From Scleropages formosus (Eukaryota; Chordata; Actinopteri; Osteoglossiformes; Osteoglossidae), in the NCBI RefSeq assembly GCF_900964775.1, contig NC_041826.1:19242112-19306111 (forward strand): 64,000 nt of DNA. The letters are read 5' to 3'. How positions within the stretch are numbered: the stretch's first letter is position 1; each line of letters opens with the position of its first letter. Position numbers and translations under genes: made by a program. Below are positions 1-11,170 of this stretch, one piece after another. The notes under the pieces are model-generated. The model saw only the letters and a program-made list of their open reading frames with translations, did not search any database and was not told the origin of the DNA.

Positions 1-691
1 TTCCTGCTGTTCCTCATTCCAATTTCTGTGACCAATAAATTTGAACACCACCGAGGACACAGCAGAGCACCCCTCCTCCTGTCGCCATTCAAACATGTAT
101 CCTCCATCTACATGGTTTTCTTGTGCCTTTTGCCCCATGAAGAATTACGCATGTCAAGTGACACCACCCATGACACAATACTAAATAGTGCAGTCTAGAG
201 ACGGTTATCAATCTGTTACCACAGACACACTCCACACAGTGACAGTTGAGACACTGTCTTAAAAAGAAAGTGACCTCAGGCATATATTTTTATGTTCCAG
301 ATGACCAGATTAAAATGAGCATGAATAAAAAAACTAACAAAGCCATTAACCCAGACTCTGTTTTGACATTTAGCTGGTCAGGACAGCACTGCTTCTGTGG
401 AATGCAAGGATTCAGAAATTACGCTTTTATGTGAGTGTCCTCCAACATTAGAGCTTTCGCACAACTGTGTTCTTATGAAGACCACCCGGTCCTTTCAAAA
501 ATAATAAACAGAGATAAACCTTTGTTTTTTTTATTATAAGATGTTGCACTTTTTCGATTCTGCATAACAGTTTCTACCAGGACGCGATTAAAATATGGAT
601 TGGATGTCACTTTTCAAATTACTGATGAACTGCAATGTCCTTCTGATGCCTTCATTCTTTGGTTTAAAAACACTCCGTCAGTGTCGCCTGG
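1..691. other. Upstream flank without a recognised gene
   Basis: No reading frame here looks like a protein family I know; the open frames are short and of unnatural composition. It lies 5' of the first aldo-keto reductase gene and may hold part of its promoter, but I see no clear core promoter motif. Confidence 0.4.
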
Positions 692-1029
692 TGTCACGGT
701 TTCACTGCAAAGGAACGCGGACTCAAGCGTAGAGTTCTTCTATAGCTGTTTATTAAAGCCGGTAATCGTAATCCAAAAGAAAAATCGAGGGACAGGCGAA
801 GGTCGGGCGATCGGTGAACAGAGTACAAGGGACAAGGCAAGAAGCGTGGTCGAAAAATACAAAAAGCAATGGTCGCGGTAGGAAGGAGTAACAGGTAACA
901 CAATCACTACGGAAAGCGAGGTCGCTAAACAAGGTTCCGCAGTCAGGTCTCCGCTGCGTTCCTTTTTGTCACTGTTCCCATCAAGGAAAAACATGTGTCG
1001 CCAATGCGCTGGTTGATGGAGACGTGACA
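692..1029. mobile_element. Possible solo LTR (fossil)
   Basis: The segment begins TGTCACG and ends CGTGACA, giving a short terminal inverted repeat with TG...CA ends. It is flanked by near-identical 5-base words (cctgg on the left, cttgg on the right). There is no internal coding region. Size and ends suit a solitary LTR left by recombination of a retrotransposon of Gypsy or similar type. Family and age cannot be fixed without more copies. It lies about 210 bases upstream of the akr1b start codon. Confidence 0.35.
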
Positions 1030-1241
1030 CTTGGGAAATGCAAAGTGACTCACAGTTAGGCGTATTTAACTGAATCTGACCAACAAGATCTCTGCACTCA
1101 CCATGGCATAGTTAAACTGTGTGTGGTAATCTGGGCGCGCTCTGGTATCTGGGCGTTCTCTCCTTCGTTCAGAAGAGCACAGTGAGCCTTTTCATGTCAG
1201 TCCAGCAGGAGCAGCAGGAGCAGCAGCACATCCTATATATC

Positions 1242-4200
1242 ATGGCAACTGCTGTCACACTCAGGACTGGTGCAAAAATGCCCATTGTTGGGTTGGGAAC
1301 ATATCGGGTAAGAGCTGCATTCCTACTGTTCCAACAGGATCAACCAAGTCTGCCAACTGTTGTGGTGCTATTAATTTAATGCTCTTAATTAATAATAACT
1401 ATAATGATCATTTGGTTTACTGTTTCTCAGTGTACATGATGCAGCATTCGAACAGGAATTTGTATCTGAATAATGGCTGTTTTGTGCCTCACTAGAACAC
1501 TGTATTTTTAACATGCATTTTTTTAATCATCCCTTTATAGTTTGTATACTTTGGAACAAAGAAGATTCTGTTTTAAGCTTTTGGAAGCAGATTTTACCTT
1601 CAGTGTCATATATTGGGTATAAATGTGGATTATGTGTCATCATTTTATTTTTAGTAATCAGAAAGACATTTTGCTGTGGCTTCAGGGATCTATTAAGGAA
1701 ATACATTTACAGTTATTCATTTAGCAGACGCTTTTGTCCAAAGCGACATAGTATATCTCAGCAAAAGTACAATTTATGCATTACATTAGAGAAAGAGACA
1801 TGGCTGCAGACATGTGATTCTCAAGTAAACCTAGTTTGTTACCTTCGTTCAAGTAGGTGCATAAAACACAGGATAGACAAATCCTGATACCCTCCCACCA
1901 ATTTTCTTCTTTTTTTTTTTTTAATATAAGATACACAATCAATCACATACGATGCCGGAGTTGCGGCTGAATAAAGGCTTATCTGGGGACACAGCTGTAT
2001 TAAGGAAGCATGTTCAGAAGTGTGATTTTAAGAGTGGTTACAATATGACAGACTTAAATCTTGGTCCCTTTTCCGTCCATCTTCAGGGAACTTCTTGTCA
2101 GGAGGCACAGGCTGTGAAAGTAGCCATTGAAGAAGGGTACCGGCACATGGACTGCGCCTACGTGTACGAGAATGAGGAACGAGTTGGGGATGGTATCCAT
2201 GCTGCCATTGAGGAAGGCCTGGTGACTAGAGAGGACCTGTTTATTGTCAGCAAGGTGATTTTGTAGGGATAAGGGCGGGTTCTATGGGGGAGATTTAGCT
2301 ATGATCCCATTCTGGGCATCTCGCAACAAAATGTGGTTTTTGTGAATAACTGACACATTGTGATCTCGGCGCATCACAAGACATCACAAGCCTCATTTCA
2401 TGCTTTTCCTGCACCCGAATGATCGTTTACTGCATCAATACTCACTGGGAGCCCTTTAAGAGAAGGGCATGTAGTCGCATGTATTGCACTCAACAGCCTC
2501 CATTTAATCTAGATGTTAAGGTGATCAGTGTGCATTTATTCACCTGAAGAGAATCTCAACTGAGAACTGAACTTTTTTAAATGTGATTTCTCCCACAGCT
2601 GTGGTGCACATTCCATGGAAAGTCCATGGTTAAAAGAGCCTGTGAAATGTCGCTGAAGGCTCTCAGACTGGACTACTTGGACTTGTACCTCATGCACTAT
2701 CCCATGGGATTCCAGGTAGCATTCACTGACAACAGTGTGCATCCTTTATTTACATGTCTTTAGGGGACATATGAGGTTGCATTTTGCCAACCTCTGACAT
2801 CAACATATAGTATGCTATTCTGAGAATTTTCTCAAAAAAATTCTTTAAACACATTAATTCCTTAATACCTCAGCAAGGGTGTCGTGCATTAACGTGTAAG
2901 AAACGTCACTGAATGGAAAAGAAGTCTGTCAGTGTAGGATCTGAAAAGCATGAAAACTGTGTGATAAGGCTCGATAGTCTGAAGGGATGTGTAACACTGC
3001 AAAGAATGTAAGTCGATTTGGACAAGACACGGTGCCCAGGAAATGCACACTTAACTAAGATCATTTAGAATAAAATGCTGAGTTAATGAACTTGTCTTGG
3101 CACTGCAGCCTGGGGATGAAACGTTTCCTTTGGAGAATGAGGAAATCATAGCTGATGACACCAACTTTCTTGACACATGGGAGGTAACAAGGCTATTTTT
3201 TCATTTTTATCAAAATTCAGAATGGCAAGCTATAAAGAGTAAATAAGCTGTCTTGATCAACACACAGGGAATGGAGGAGCTGGTGGATGCAGGCATGGTG
3301 AAGGCTATTGGAATCTCCAACTTCAACCACGAGCAGATTGAGGCCATACTGAATAAGCCAGGCCTCAAGTATAAACCTGCCAACAACCAGGTACAGTTTA
3401 ACATGTGCCCAGTAGCAGCACTGTGAGAGGAAGTATCACATGTTGCTGTAACCTCTACGAAGCAGTCATTTCTAAAGGGCTCTTTGTATGTGCAGACCTT
3501 TTGAAACGCACCAGTTATACACACATCATAGCAAGGGAATTTTTATTTTTAATAGTGGAATCTGTCAATAATGAGAAAGGAATTCAAATCAGTGTCTCTC
3601 CCCCCCCGCCCCCAGATTGAGTGTCACCCCTACCTGACCCAGGAGAAATTGATCAACTACTGCATCTCCAAGGGCATCTCTGTGACAGCCTTCAGCCCCC
3701 TGGGTTCCCCTGGCAGATCATGGTCTGAAAGCAGACTCTTAGTACTCAATGGGAACAAGATAATCCCATCAGAGAATTCTTGAGACCTTTAAATATAAAA
3801 CATAGATAGATGACAGAGTTATCATTATTGCAATGTCTTTACTTCCTAGGGCATGCCCAGATGAACCAAATCTGTTGACGGACCCAAAGATTAAGGCCAT
3901 AGCTGACAAATATGGGAAGACCGTTTCACAGGTAGACCTCCTGGATTACCTGAGCTCTGGGGAAGATGAACAACAATAATACTGTTGTCCCCTGCAGATT
4001 ACCACATTAATTACGTTGACTCCTGTTGTGCAAGACTATGTAATTAGTATGCATGGCTCCTTTGGCACATGTTCTACCAATCTCAAACTTCACAGTTATA
4101 ATATGCTGGAAATTATGCAAGACATCATTGTGTGCACAACCACATAGTGAGTGGATTTAATGGTCTGGAATATCATTCCTGTCTCATAATCACAAGGTCT

Positions 4201-5289
4201 TGTTTAATAGATCAGACTGGTCACCCTGTCATGTGATCGTTTTAGTCATACTCTCGACACGCACTACTACAGGATACTGTGTTTATTGATGGTCTATTTA
4301 CTGACTATAATTATTCTTTATTGCGTAAGTATTTATACTTTTTATAGTCTGTGGGAGACATGCAAGCGTTTCGTTGTGTGATGGGCACTAGTACACTTAC
4401 GTTTACATGTATTCATTTAGCACACGCTTTTCTCCAAAGCGACATCTCATAGAAAACACAGCGTGTTCATCACATTATGAGAAAGAGAGACAATTGTAGA
4501 CGTGTGATTCTTCAGTGCGGTTAGTTTCTTTCCACCATATACACCGATTTTCATCACACAAGTAACAACAGTACTGTGCACACATGGCAATAAAAATTAC
4601 TTGCTTGGCCATAATCCTTCCAACAGGTCTTGATCCGTTTCCACATCCAGAGAAACGTCGTAGTCATTCCAAAGTCCGCCACACCCCATCGCATAAAGGA
4701 GAACATTCAGGTAAATTCTGATGGCAGGCTTCATGTGGACTATAAAACTTGTTCCTTTACAGCCATTTTTTGTTTACATTTATGTAATGAGGAGACGGAG
4801 AGAAACAGGACAGGCTTAGGGGATGTTGGCTTTTCTTTTGGCTTAATGCTGTGAAATGTTCTTAGATGTCCAGGACCTGCAGAGAACAAACTGCCAAGAG
4901 CTACCCATCTCAAGTAATACTAGCAAATTGGAGACTCATTTAAATCTGGATGTTCACAATATATTCAGGGTGTGTGCTATCCAAGTCTCTTCTGCCATTT
5001 GGTGTTGATCAAGCTGAGAAATCAACCTGAAGCACTATTGCAGGTCTTTGACTTTGAGCTGAGTGAAGACGACATGAAGACAATGTTGAGCTTCAACAGA
5101 AACTGGAGAGCATTTTCCATGATTTGGTGAGTTTAACTTTAGGCAATTAACCACATCAACAGCCCATGAAAGTCTGATCACATCTGTTTTGATATGGGAC
5201 ACCAGTGCCTCTAATAGAACCTTATTTTGCTAACTTTTTGTTTCAGGGGGATAAATCACAAGGATTATCCATTTAAGGCCGAATACTGA
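1242..5289 (+). CDS. akr1b1: Aldo-keto reductase family 1 member B-like (aldose reductase type), copy 1
   Basis: Cytosolic NADPH-dependent aldehyde/ketone reductase. Ten coding exons: 1242-1307, 2087-2254, 2599-2715, 3109-3183, 3268-3390, 3616-3722, 3850-3931, 4627-4710, 5044-5126, 5247-5289; together 315 residues (human AKR1B1 has 316, with near-identical exon sizes). The start is the Met before [20 protein letters not shown]. The catalytic tetrad is intact: Asp44, Tyr49, Lys78, His111 (counting Met). The C-terminus [11 protein letters not shown] is typical of the family. Oddities: the pocket residue after His111 is Tyr, not Trp (LMHYP instead of LIHWP). The reactive Cys near the C-terminus (Cys298 of aldose reductase) is Phe in NWRAFSMIW. 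The exon 6 donor is a weak GTCTGA, but the 107-base exon and split Trp codon match the family. It converges on a second copy. Substrate cannot be assigned; the paralogue name within AKR1B is uncertain. Confidence 0.9.
1700..1885 (-). repeat. SINE with conserved fish 3' tail (family D)
   Basis: It contains the reverse complement of the common fish SINE tail (ttcatttagcagacgctttt...ccaaagcgac), followed by a body shared with the copy at 4400-4570. It lies in intron 1 of akr1b copy 1. Confidence 0.7.
4400..4570 (-). repeat. SINE family D, second copy
   Basis: Same order of tail and body as the copy at 1700-1885, including a gagaaagaga...gtgtgattct stretch. It lies in intron 7 of akr1b copy 1. 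Confidence 0.7.
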
Positions 5290-5606
5290 GCTCCTGACGC
5301 TGATGTGCGCCTACCCCCCCCCACCACTGCAGTAATTTCAAGGACTAATAATAGAAATACTAGAGTACTAACACAAGAACTACTTGTGCTTTGCACCAGA
5401 TCAAAAGTTGAAATTTATATTTTAGATGTGTACTTGTGTAACATACTGTATACTGGGATGTTCACTGACTAACACGTACAAATGAAAAAGCTAATGAAAG
5501 CAAGGCCATAGGTAATACAGATATCCTTGCTTATTTGTACTTTGGGGAACCAGCCACTAACCTTGGCTGAGATTATGTTTTTGTACTCCTACTCAGGGTT
5601 CTGAGT

Positions 5607-5790
5607 TTGCATTTATTCATTTAGCTGACACTCTTCTCCAATGCAACTTGCAATGTCAGTCTACCTACAAACCTACTTTAGGGGAAATACTTTGCTCAGG
5701 GATACTACAGCCAGAAGTGGGGATCAAACCTGTGACTTTTGGGTCCAAAAGCAACAGCTCTAACCCCTACGCTACCAGCTGTCTCCATGT
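5607..5790 (-). repeat. SINE family B (tRNA-like head, fish V-type tail)
   Basis: On the reverse strand it reads from a tRNA-like head with a B-box-like motif to the tail ending in ...agctgaatgaataaatg. It sits between the two convergent akr1b genes. Confidence 0.8.
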
Positions 5791-5817
5791 GAGTGATGTA
5801 GTACCATTCAGGTTTTA

Positions 5818-5965
5818 CAGGTTCAGGTTCAAGTTTCAAGTTTATTGCCATATGTATACAAATATTGTGTACATGTATCATGAAATTCTTCTTGAACGCT
5901 TCTCCACAGACTATGAACTAAAATATAAACACTGCATATCATTATACATATCACAACTGCAGGGA
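5818..5965 (-). mobile_element. LINE 3' end fragment
   Basis: The words caagtttattgccatatgta and catgaaattcttcttgaacg are the reverse complement of the 3' UTR common to fish L2/Rex1-type LINEs. Only the tail remains, with no coding part. The AATAAA-like word at its high-coordinate end is on the other strand. Confidence 0.5.
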
Positions 5966-6523
5966 TAAATAAAAATGCATCATTAATTGTCCTAAACTCT
6001 GTTTCTTAAAATTAAAAAAAATCTGTGGAATCCAATGATCAGAGCCATGAGAAAAAAAAAAAAAAGTGTTTTGGCCATAGCCAGAGAGGTCAGATGTTAG
6101 TTCGACAGCCATTATTTTTAATTAGCCAATAATTATGCATCATACACATGGAAAAAGGTGTTATTTCTGTTTCAGTCCAACATATTTAATAATTCAACTG
6201 AGACAAAGGCCATTACAGAAGCAGTGGAAATATTGTGAACTCTTCTAAATTTTATGTTTCAGTGGACAACAGTGTTCAGTGATGGTACAACTGCAGACAT
6301 AGTACCTTTCTGTACACAAAAATCCTTTTACAGGTAATCAAAGATGCCTGTTCTTTTAGTTTAATAACTGAAAAACCTTTACATTTTAATATCCTCTGAG
6401 ACATGCAGAACCACAACGAATATGACTTTCTGCTTAAACACTAAACAAGGAATTTGTATGATTTTTTTTCCCCTCCATTGGTCAGACTGGCCAGTTGCTC
6501 ACCATCACCAGATCCTGTTTGCA
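5966..6523. other. Spacer between convergent akr1b genes
   Basis: AT-rich, with A and T runs. It probably holds both 3' UTRs and poly(A) sites of the two tail-to-tail genes. No gene is seen. Confidence 0.4.
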
Positions 6524-9500
6524 TTAGAATTCAGCATTGAACGGATAGTCCTTGTGCTTTGATGCCCTGAAAGACAAACAACATCACAGAAGGTCATTTA
6601 GAAAAGCAAAAAAATTTAAAAAAAAAAAAAAAAAACACAGCTCTTGACACTATTCAATTTAATGCAATGGCATACAATTTTAACTTAAAGCACATGCTAT
6701 GAGAAAGCCACAGGAACAGAATTATGGTAAATCTTTCTGCCTAGCATTCTGGTCACAACATCAATAGCATTCAGGGACAAATAACTGAGTGCCCTGAGTG
6801 GAAAGATGTACCAGAGAACTGAGCAGATCCTCCAGTTCCTGTTGAACCCTAGAATGGCCTTCATTTCATCCTCTGTCAGGTCAAAGTCAAAAACCTGAAA
6901 TAAGTGAGAAACTTAGCTTATTACTTGGAGCTACATCTCATGTCACTTCTCCGAACACTTCCCCACTACTGACACATAAACCATAGATTACACCATTACT
7001 TTTAACAGGATTAGTTTAATCTTGGACTGGTCACAAACGCTATCTGCATCAAAAGCTTCTTGTCTTTTTGGCCAAGATCAGAGTGCAGTACCTGAGATTT
7101 TACCTGGAGCCAAAATGCAATATGTGATGTGTGACATGTGACAGTGGGTGGTTTTCACAGAGGAAGCTCCGTCTCATTGTAGGCTTCTATTTTATTTTGG
7201 GTTCCCCATGGAGCATAAGGTACAGGGTTTCAGGTGGCTTGATTGCTGTTCCCTACATGGTGATACAGTCATTTCATATTGAATTGCCTTTTTCAGTTAT
7301 CTTAGCTTCCCAAAGGAAGTCCACAGCTGTGATGGTAGCCTTCCCAAAGAAGTTCCGTTTGCTCGGAGGCTGTTCTAGAACTCCTTGACCTCACTGTTGA
7401 AGAAATGGTCTCCATCCAATGAAAAGGAGCCATCATTTTTTGAGGTTACACTAGTGTCCAAGGGCGACACTGGAGGTTTCAATGTCAACTAAAAACAGTA
7501 CAATAACCATTGCTTTGGAGAAACATGTTTTCTAAATGAATAAAGGTAAAGGTAAGTTGGGGAGAACTTACCTGGATGTTCTCCTGGATGCGCTGTGGTG
7601 TAACAGACTTGGGAATGACAATCAAGTTCCGTTGGATCTGGAAGCGGATCAAGACCTGAACAGAAGAGTGAGGAACAAGTGACCCCCATAATCAACTGTC
7701 TATCTCCAGTGATGGGCTAGATGTCACACTGCCTCTTTACAAACTGTTCACCTCCCTACCTGAGCCACAGTCTTGTTATGCTTTTCAGCTATGGCCTTGA
7801 TGTTGGGATCATTCAACAAAGAGGGTTCTTCTGGCTTGGCCCTAAGACACAAACCAGCTCAGAAAGCAAACTAATGTTTACACCCTATCATGCTGTTCCA
7901 GCTTCCAACGTTAAGCATCTCTGCGCTTACCATGGTCTGTCTGGAGAGCCCAAGGGGCTGTAAGCTGTTACAGAGATGCCCTTCGAATGACAGTAGTTGA
8001 TGAGTTTCTCCTGAGTCAGGTAGGGGTGGGATTCAATCTGGATGGAAAAGGTAAACATTCTCATTACAGAAAGATACCAGTCTGCAAGACACACATTCCC
8101 TCACTATAGAGGTCTCTAAAAACAAAATACTCATAGATGAAAGACTACTACTGGAAGATTATCATGTTACTCTGTGCGATGCAAACAAAAAGTTATTTTA
8201 ACAAGATGTATGGATGAGTGACCCATTGTAAGTAGTGTATCTAGCAGTGTAAGTCACCTTAGTGAATAAGGTATGTGGGCTGATAACACTACACAGAGTT
8301 CATTGGAAGTTGCTTTGGAGAAAAGCATCTGCTAAATAAATGTAAAATGTAAATAAACATTGAAAGGCATCTTGGAAAAAGGAGTAAGGAAAATGACTAC
8401 TTTCTGTTTATAGTACACTGTACCTGGTTTGTTGCAGGTTTATACTTCAGACCTGGCTTATTCAGTATGGCCTCAATCTGCTCTCGATTAAAGTTGGAGA
8501 TCCCAATAGCTCTCACCAACCCTTCATCCACCAGCTCCTCCATTGCCTGGGAGAAAAGACTAGTATCCGCAGACTGAAAAGGACCTGAATTGACCTGTGA
8601 CTTCAATCAATTCTATTGACATGGGTTGTTTTTAAATAATTTCCTCATCTTGGATTCTTCACCCCCCTTCCACCAACCTCCCAGGTGTCCAGGAAGTAGG
8701 TGTCACCAGGCACTACAAATCCCTCGTCGTCTTTCGGTAACAGTTCCTCTCCAGCCTGAGGTAACAATGAATCAATCATTCTTACTTTAAAAAAAAAAAG
8801 ACTTCTGTTGGAAACACACTCATTTGTAAAGACAAGTTTGTGCCTTTGTTTTACACAGCTGACTTGACTGACAATGTTCTCTATAATTTTCAGAATTATT
8901 GAGTCAAAAGTAGGTCCACAGATTGGGTGTGGTTTACAGTGTGGACTGTAAGGTGATCTGAATTACATTTGGATACAATGTGCGCGGTGGCGCAGCGGGT
9001 TTGACTGGGTCCTGCTCTCTGGTGGGTCTGGGGCTCGAGTTCCGCTTGGTGCCTTGCGATGGACTGGCATCCCGTCCTGGGTGTGTCCCCTCCCCCTCCA
9101 GCCTTACGCCTAGTGTTGCCGAGTTAGGCTCTGGTTTGCCGTGACCCCACTTGGGACAAGCGGTTTCAGTCAAGGTGTGTGTACAATGTGTGCAGCGGGA
9201 CACTAAACCACAAAAAAGACATTATAAAGACATCCCAACAAAACGGTTAAACTTTTAATAAAACAAAAGGGGCAGCTGGCTAGAGCGCCTGCCTTTGGAC
9301 CCACAGGTTCAAATCCCACCTTTAGCTGTCGTACACCTGAGCAAGGTACTAACCCTACAGAGCTCTATAAATGTAAATAATTGTCAGTCACTTTGGTGAA
9401 AAGCTTCAGCTAAATTAATGTACGTTGAATGTAATCAATTTTAGTCTTTTCTCTTTTCACTGGGTTGAGGTTAGGAATGATTTAGGACCATTGACATTCA

Positions 9501-10629
9501 CCATCATTGGGATCATTCATTTCACTTTGACAGCAGAAATCAAACTGAAATCCCCACAGCAATAGGAATAGAAACAAAGGTGTGGGTGGGGGGGGGGGGG
9601 TGTCTGGCTCAATGTTCTGGAGGTGTTGACCTCACCTTCAGGCCAAATGGAGCGTGGATCAGATACAAGTCCAGATAGTCCAGCTTTAAGTCATTCAGGC
9701 TCCTCTGACAGGCTTCTTTCACCAAGGACTTCTCGTGAAAGGTACACCACAGCTGTGGGAAACCAACGGCAACAACAATAGCGTTCAGATGTGTCATCCG
9801 CCCCCCTCCCAGCCCGCGAGAACAACACAATCATGACAGCTCTGCAGTTATAATCCACCCATGTTAACTTCGCACTGAAAGTACACATGTGCAAAGGAAC
9901 AGGGAAAGAAATGAGCAGCTGCATGAAGAAAACAGTGAACCCGGGCAGCTCAGCACCTTGCTGACCACAAAGAGGTCTTCTCTCTTCACGACACCCTCCT
10001 TAATCACGGCATCGATGCCCTCCCCCACTTCCTTCTCGTTCTGGTAGGAAAAGGCTCCGTCGATGTGCCGGTACCCTGCCGCTATGGCCACTTTCACAGC
10101 TTCAGCCACTTCTCCTGGGGCAGACTGTCCATGAGGGAATACGCAGGATAGTGCTTACAGCTATTGCATTGCCTTGACTTGATTTGATTTGATTTGACAA
10201 GGTTCAGTGTCCAAATCCCCCTCCTGCCTGCTGTGGTACCTTGTCCGTGGTGATTTCAGCAAGAACACCATGCTTGTGTAAGCAGGTAAATGACTGTGAA
10301 ATACTCTAGTACACCCACCTAACACTGTGAGTTGCATCAGCTTCTTATAAGTGACTCTTAGAAATTAAAATGTGGAGCAAATGAGGTATTGATATGAAAG
10401 GAACATTAAAGAAGTGTACAGTATAAATGATAGCTAGTTTATATATTTATACTGTATACTGACTTTAGCCGAGGTGCCAAGCAGGAACATTTTTAGAGAA
10501 GTGGGCTGGATCGCCCATATGTGTGCAAAACAAAAACTTTCACCGGTTTAACTGCTCACCAACCTTCCATGTGCCGAGGCCCACAGTTGGCATGTTAATC
10601 CCGCAATTCAGCGTCACGAAATCTGCCAT
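6524..10629 (-). CDS. akr1b1: Aldo-keto reductase family 1 member B-like (aldose reductase type), copy 2
   Basis: NADPH-dependent cytosolic reductase of the aldose reductase group. Ten exons in transcript order: 10629-10564, 10124-9957, 9752-9636, 8755-8678, 8546-8424, 8037-7931, 7841-7760, 7655-7572, 6894-6812, 6566-6524; 316 residues, the same as human AKR1B1. The start is [20 protein letters not shown]. The tetrad Asp44, Tyr49, Lys78, His111 is present. The residue after the catalytic His is Ala (LIHAPFG), so the pocket Trp of aldose reductase is lost. The C-terminal loop reads NWRICSVLW, keeping the reactive Cys. IESHP replaces the usual IECHP. Exon 4 codes one residue more than in copy 1. 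The two genes are convergent with about 1.2 kb between stop codons, which indicates inverted duplication. The changed pocket suggests a substrate range unlike that of glucose-reducing AKR1B1. Confidence 0.92.
8210..8352 (+). repeat. SINE family C, 3' part
   Basis: It carries the block gatgagtgacccattgtaag...gggctgataacactacacag and the tail tttggagaaaagcatctgct. The 5' head is missing. Located in intron 5 of akr1b copy 2, antisense to it. Confidence 0.8.
8983..9181 (+). repeat. SINE family A (short, TG-tailed)
   Basis: Head cgcggtggcgcagcgggttt, a B-box-like motif, body with cgtcctgggtgtgtcccctc, end gggacaagcggtttca and a short TG tail. The flanking direct repeat tacaatgtg (8974-8982 and about 9183-9191) is a target-site duplication. 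In intron 3 of akr1b copy 2. Confidence 0.85.
9269..9425 (+). repeat. SINE family B
   Basis: Head ggggcagctggctagagc, B-box word caggttcaaatcccac, internal gagcaaggtacta, tail ctttggtgaaaagcttcagc. In intron 3 of akr1b copy 2, next to a family A copy. Confidence 0.8.
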
Positions 10630-10860
10630 TTCTGGTGTTCACGCAACACCTGAAACATCGCGCACAACGCAGAATCGGGAAGGACGGGCTCGGACGCGGG
10701 AGCTCGTTCCTGATTGGTCCAGTCTGGTGAACTTGGATGAACCCGGCGAATGACGTTAACGTGCGTCTCGAGAGTGGTCGGCCGCGTGCCGAGGGGGAGT
10801 GGCAGTGGGGACTTGGAAAGTAACTTCTGTAGCGCTACTAACGTCGGTTAACGTTTATTA
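10630..10860. promoter_or_regulatory. Likely promoter of akr1b copy 2
   Basis: This is the region just 5' of the copy 2 start codon (reading leftward). It is locally rich in CG dinucleotides, unlike the flanks. No TATA box is evident; the transcription start cannot be placed. Confidence 0.35.
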
Positions 10861-11026
10861 GCGAAAATAAAGCGGGAATACAGAGGATGAATCCTGTTAG
10901 TTTTTTTTTTTATTTTCTTTTAAATATTTAATAATTATTTGACCCTTTCGGGATGAGTTGGTGCCCGGCCACAAAAGCGTGAAATTCACTGTTCTTTGTT
11001 TAGATTACGTTTAATTAATAAATCAC

Positions 11027-11170
11027 ACACACACTGGCTGAAACCGATTGTCCCGAGTGGGGTCGCGGCCAACCGGAACTTAACCCGGTAACGAAGGGCT
11101 ACTTCAGGGCGCAGGGCTCGAATCCCAGACCCGCCGGAGAGCAGGACCCAGCGAAGCCCGCTGCGTTCCC
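11027..11170 (-). repeat. SINE family A, internally shortened
   Basis: The reverse strand shows the family A head region (gcagcgggcttcgctgggtcc) and B box, then the end with ccccactcgggaca. The middle part is missing, so this is an old, shortened copy. Confidence 0.7.

Noticed and set aside
9280-9350. tRNA-like A and B boxes in SINE heads as tRNA genes
   Set aside because: No cloverleaf can be drawn through to an acceptor stem; they are SINE promoters.
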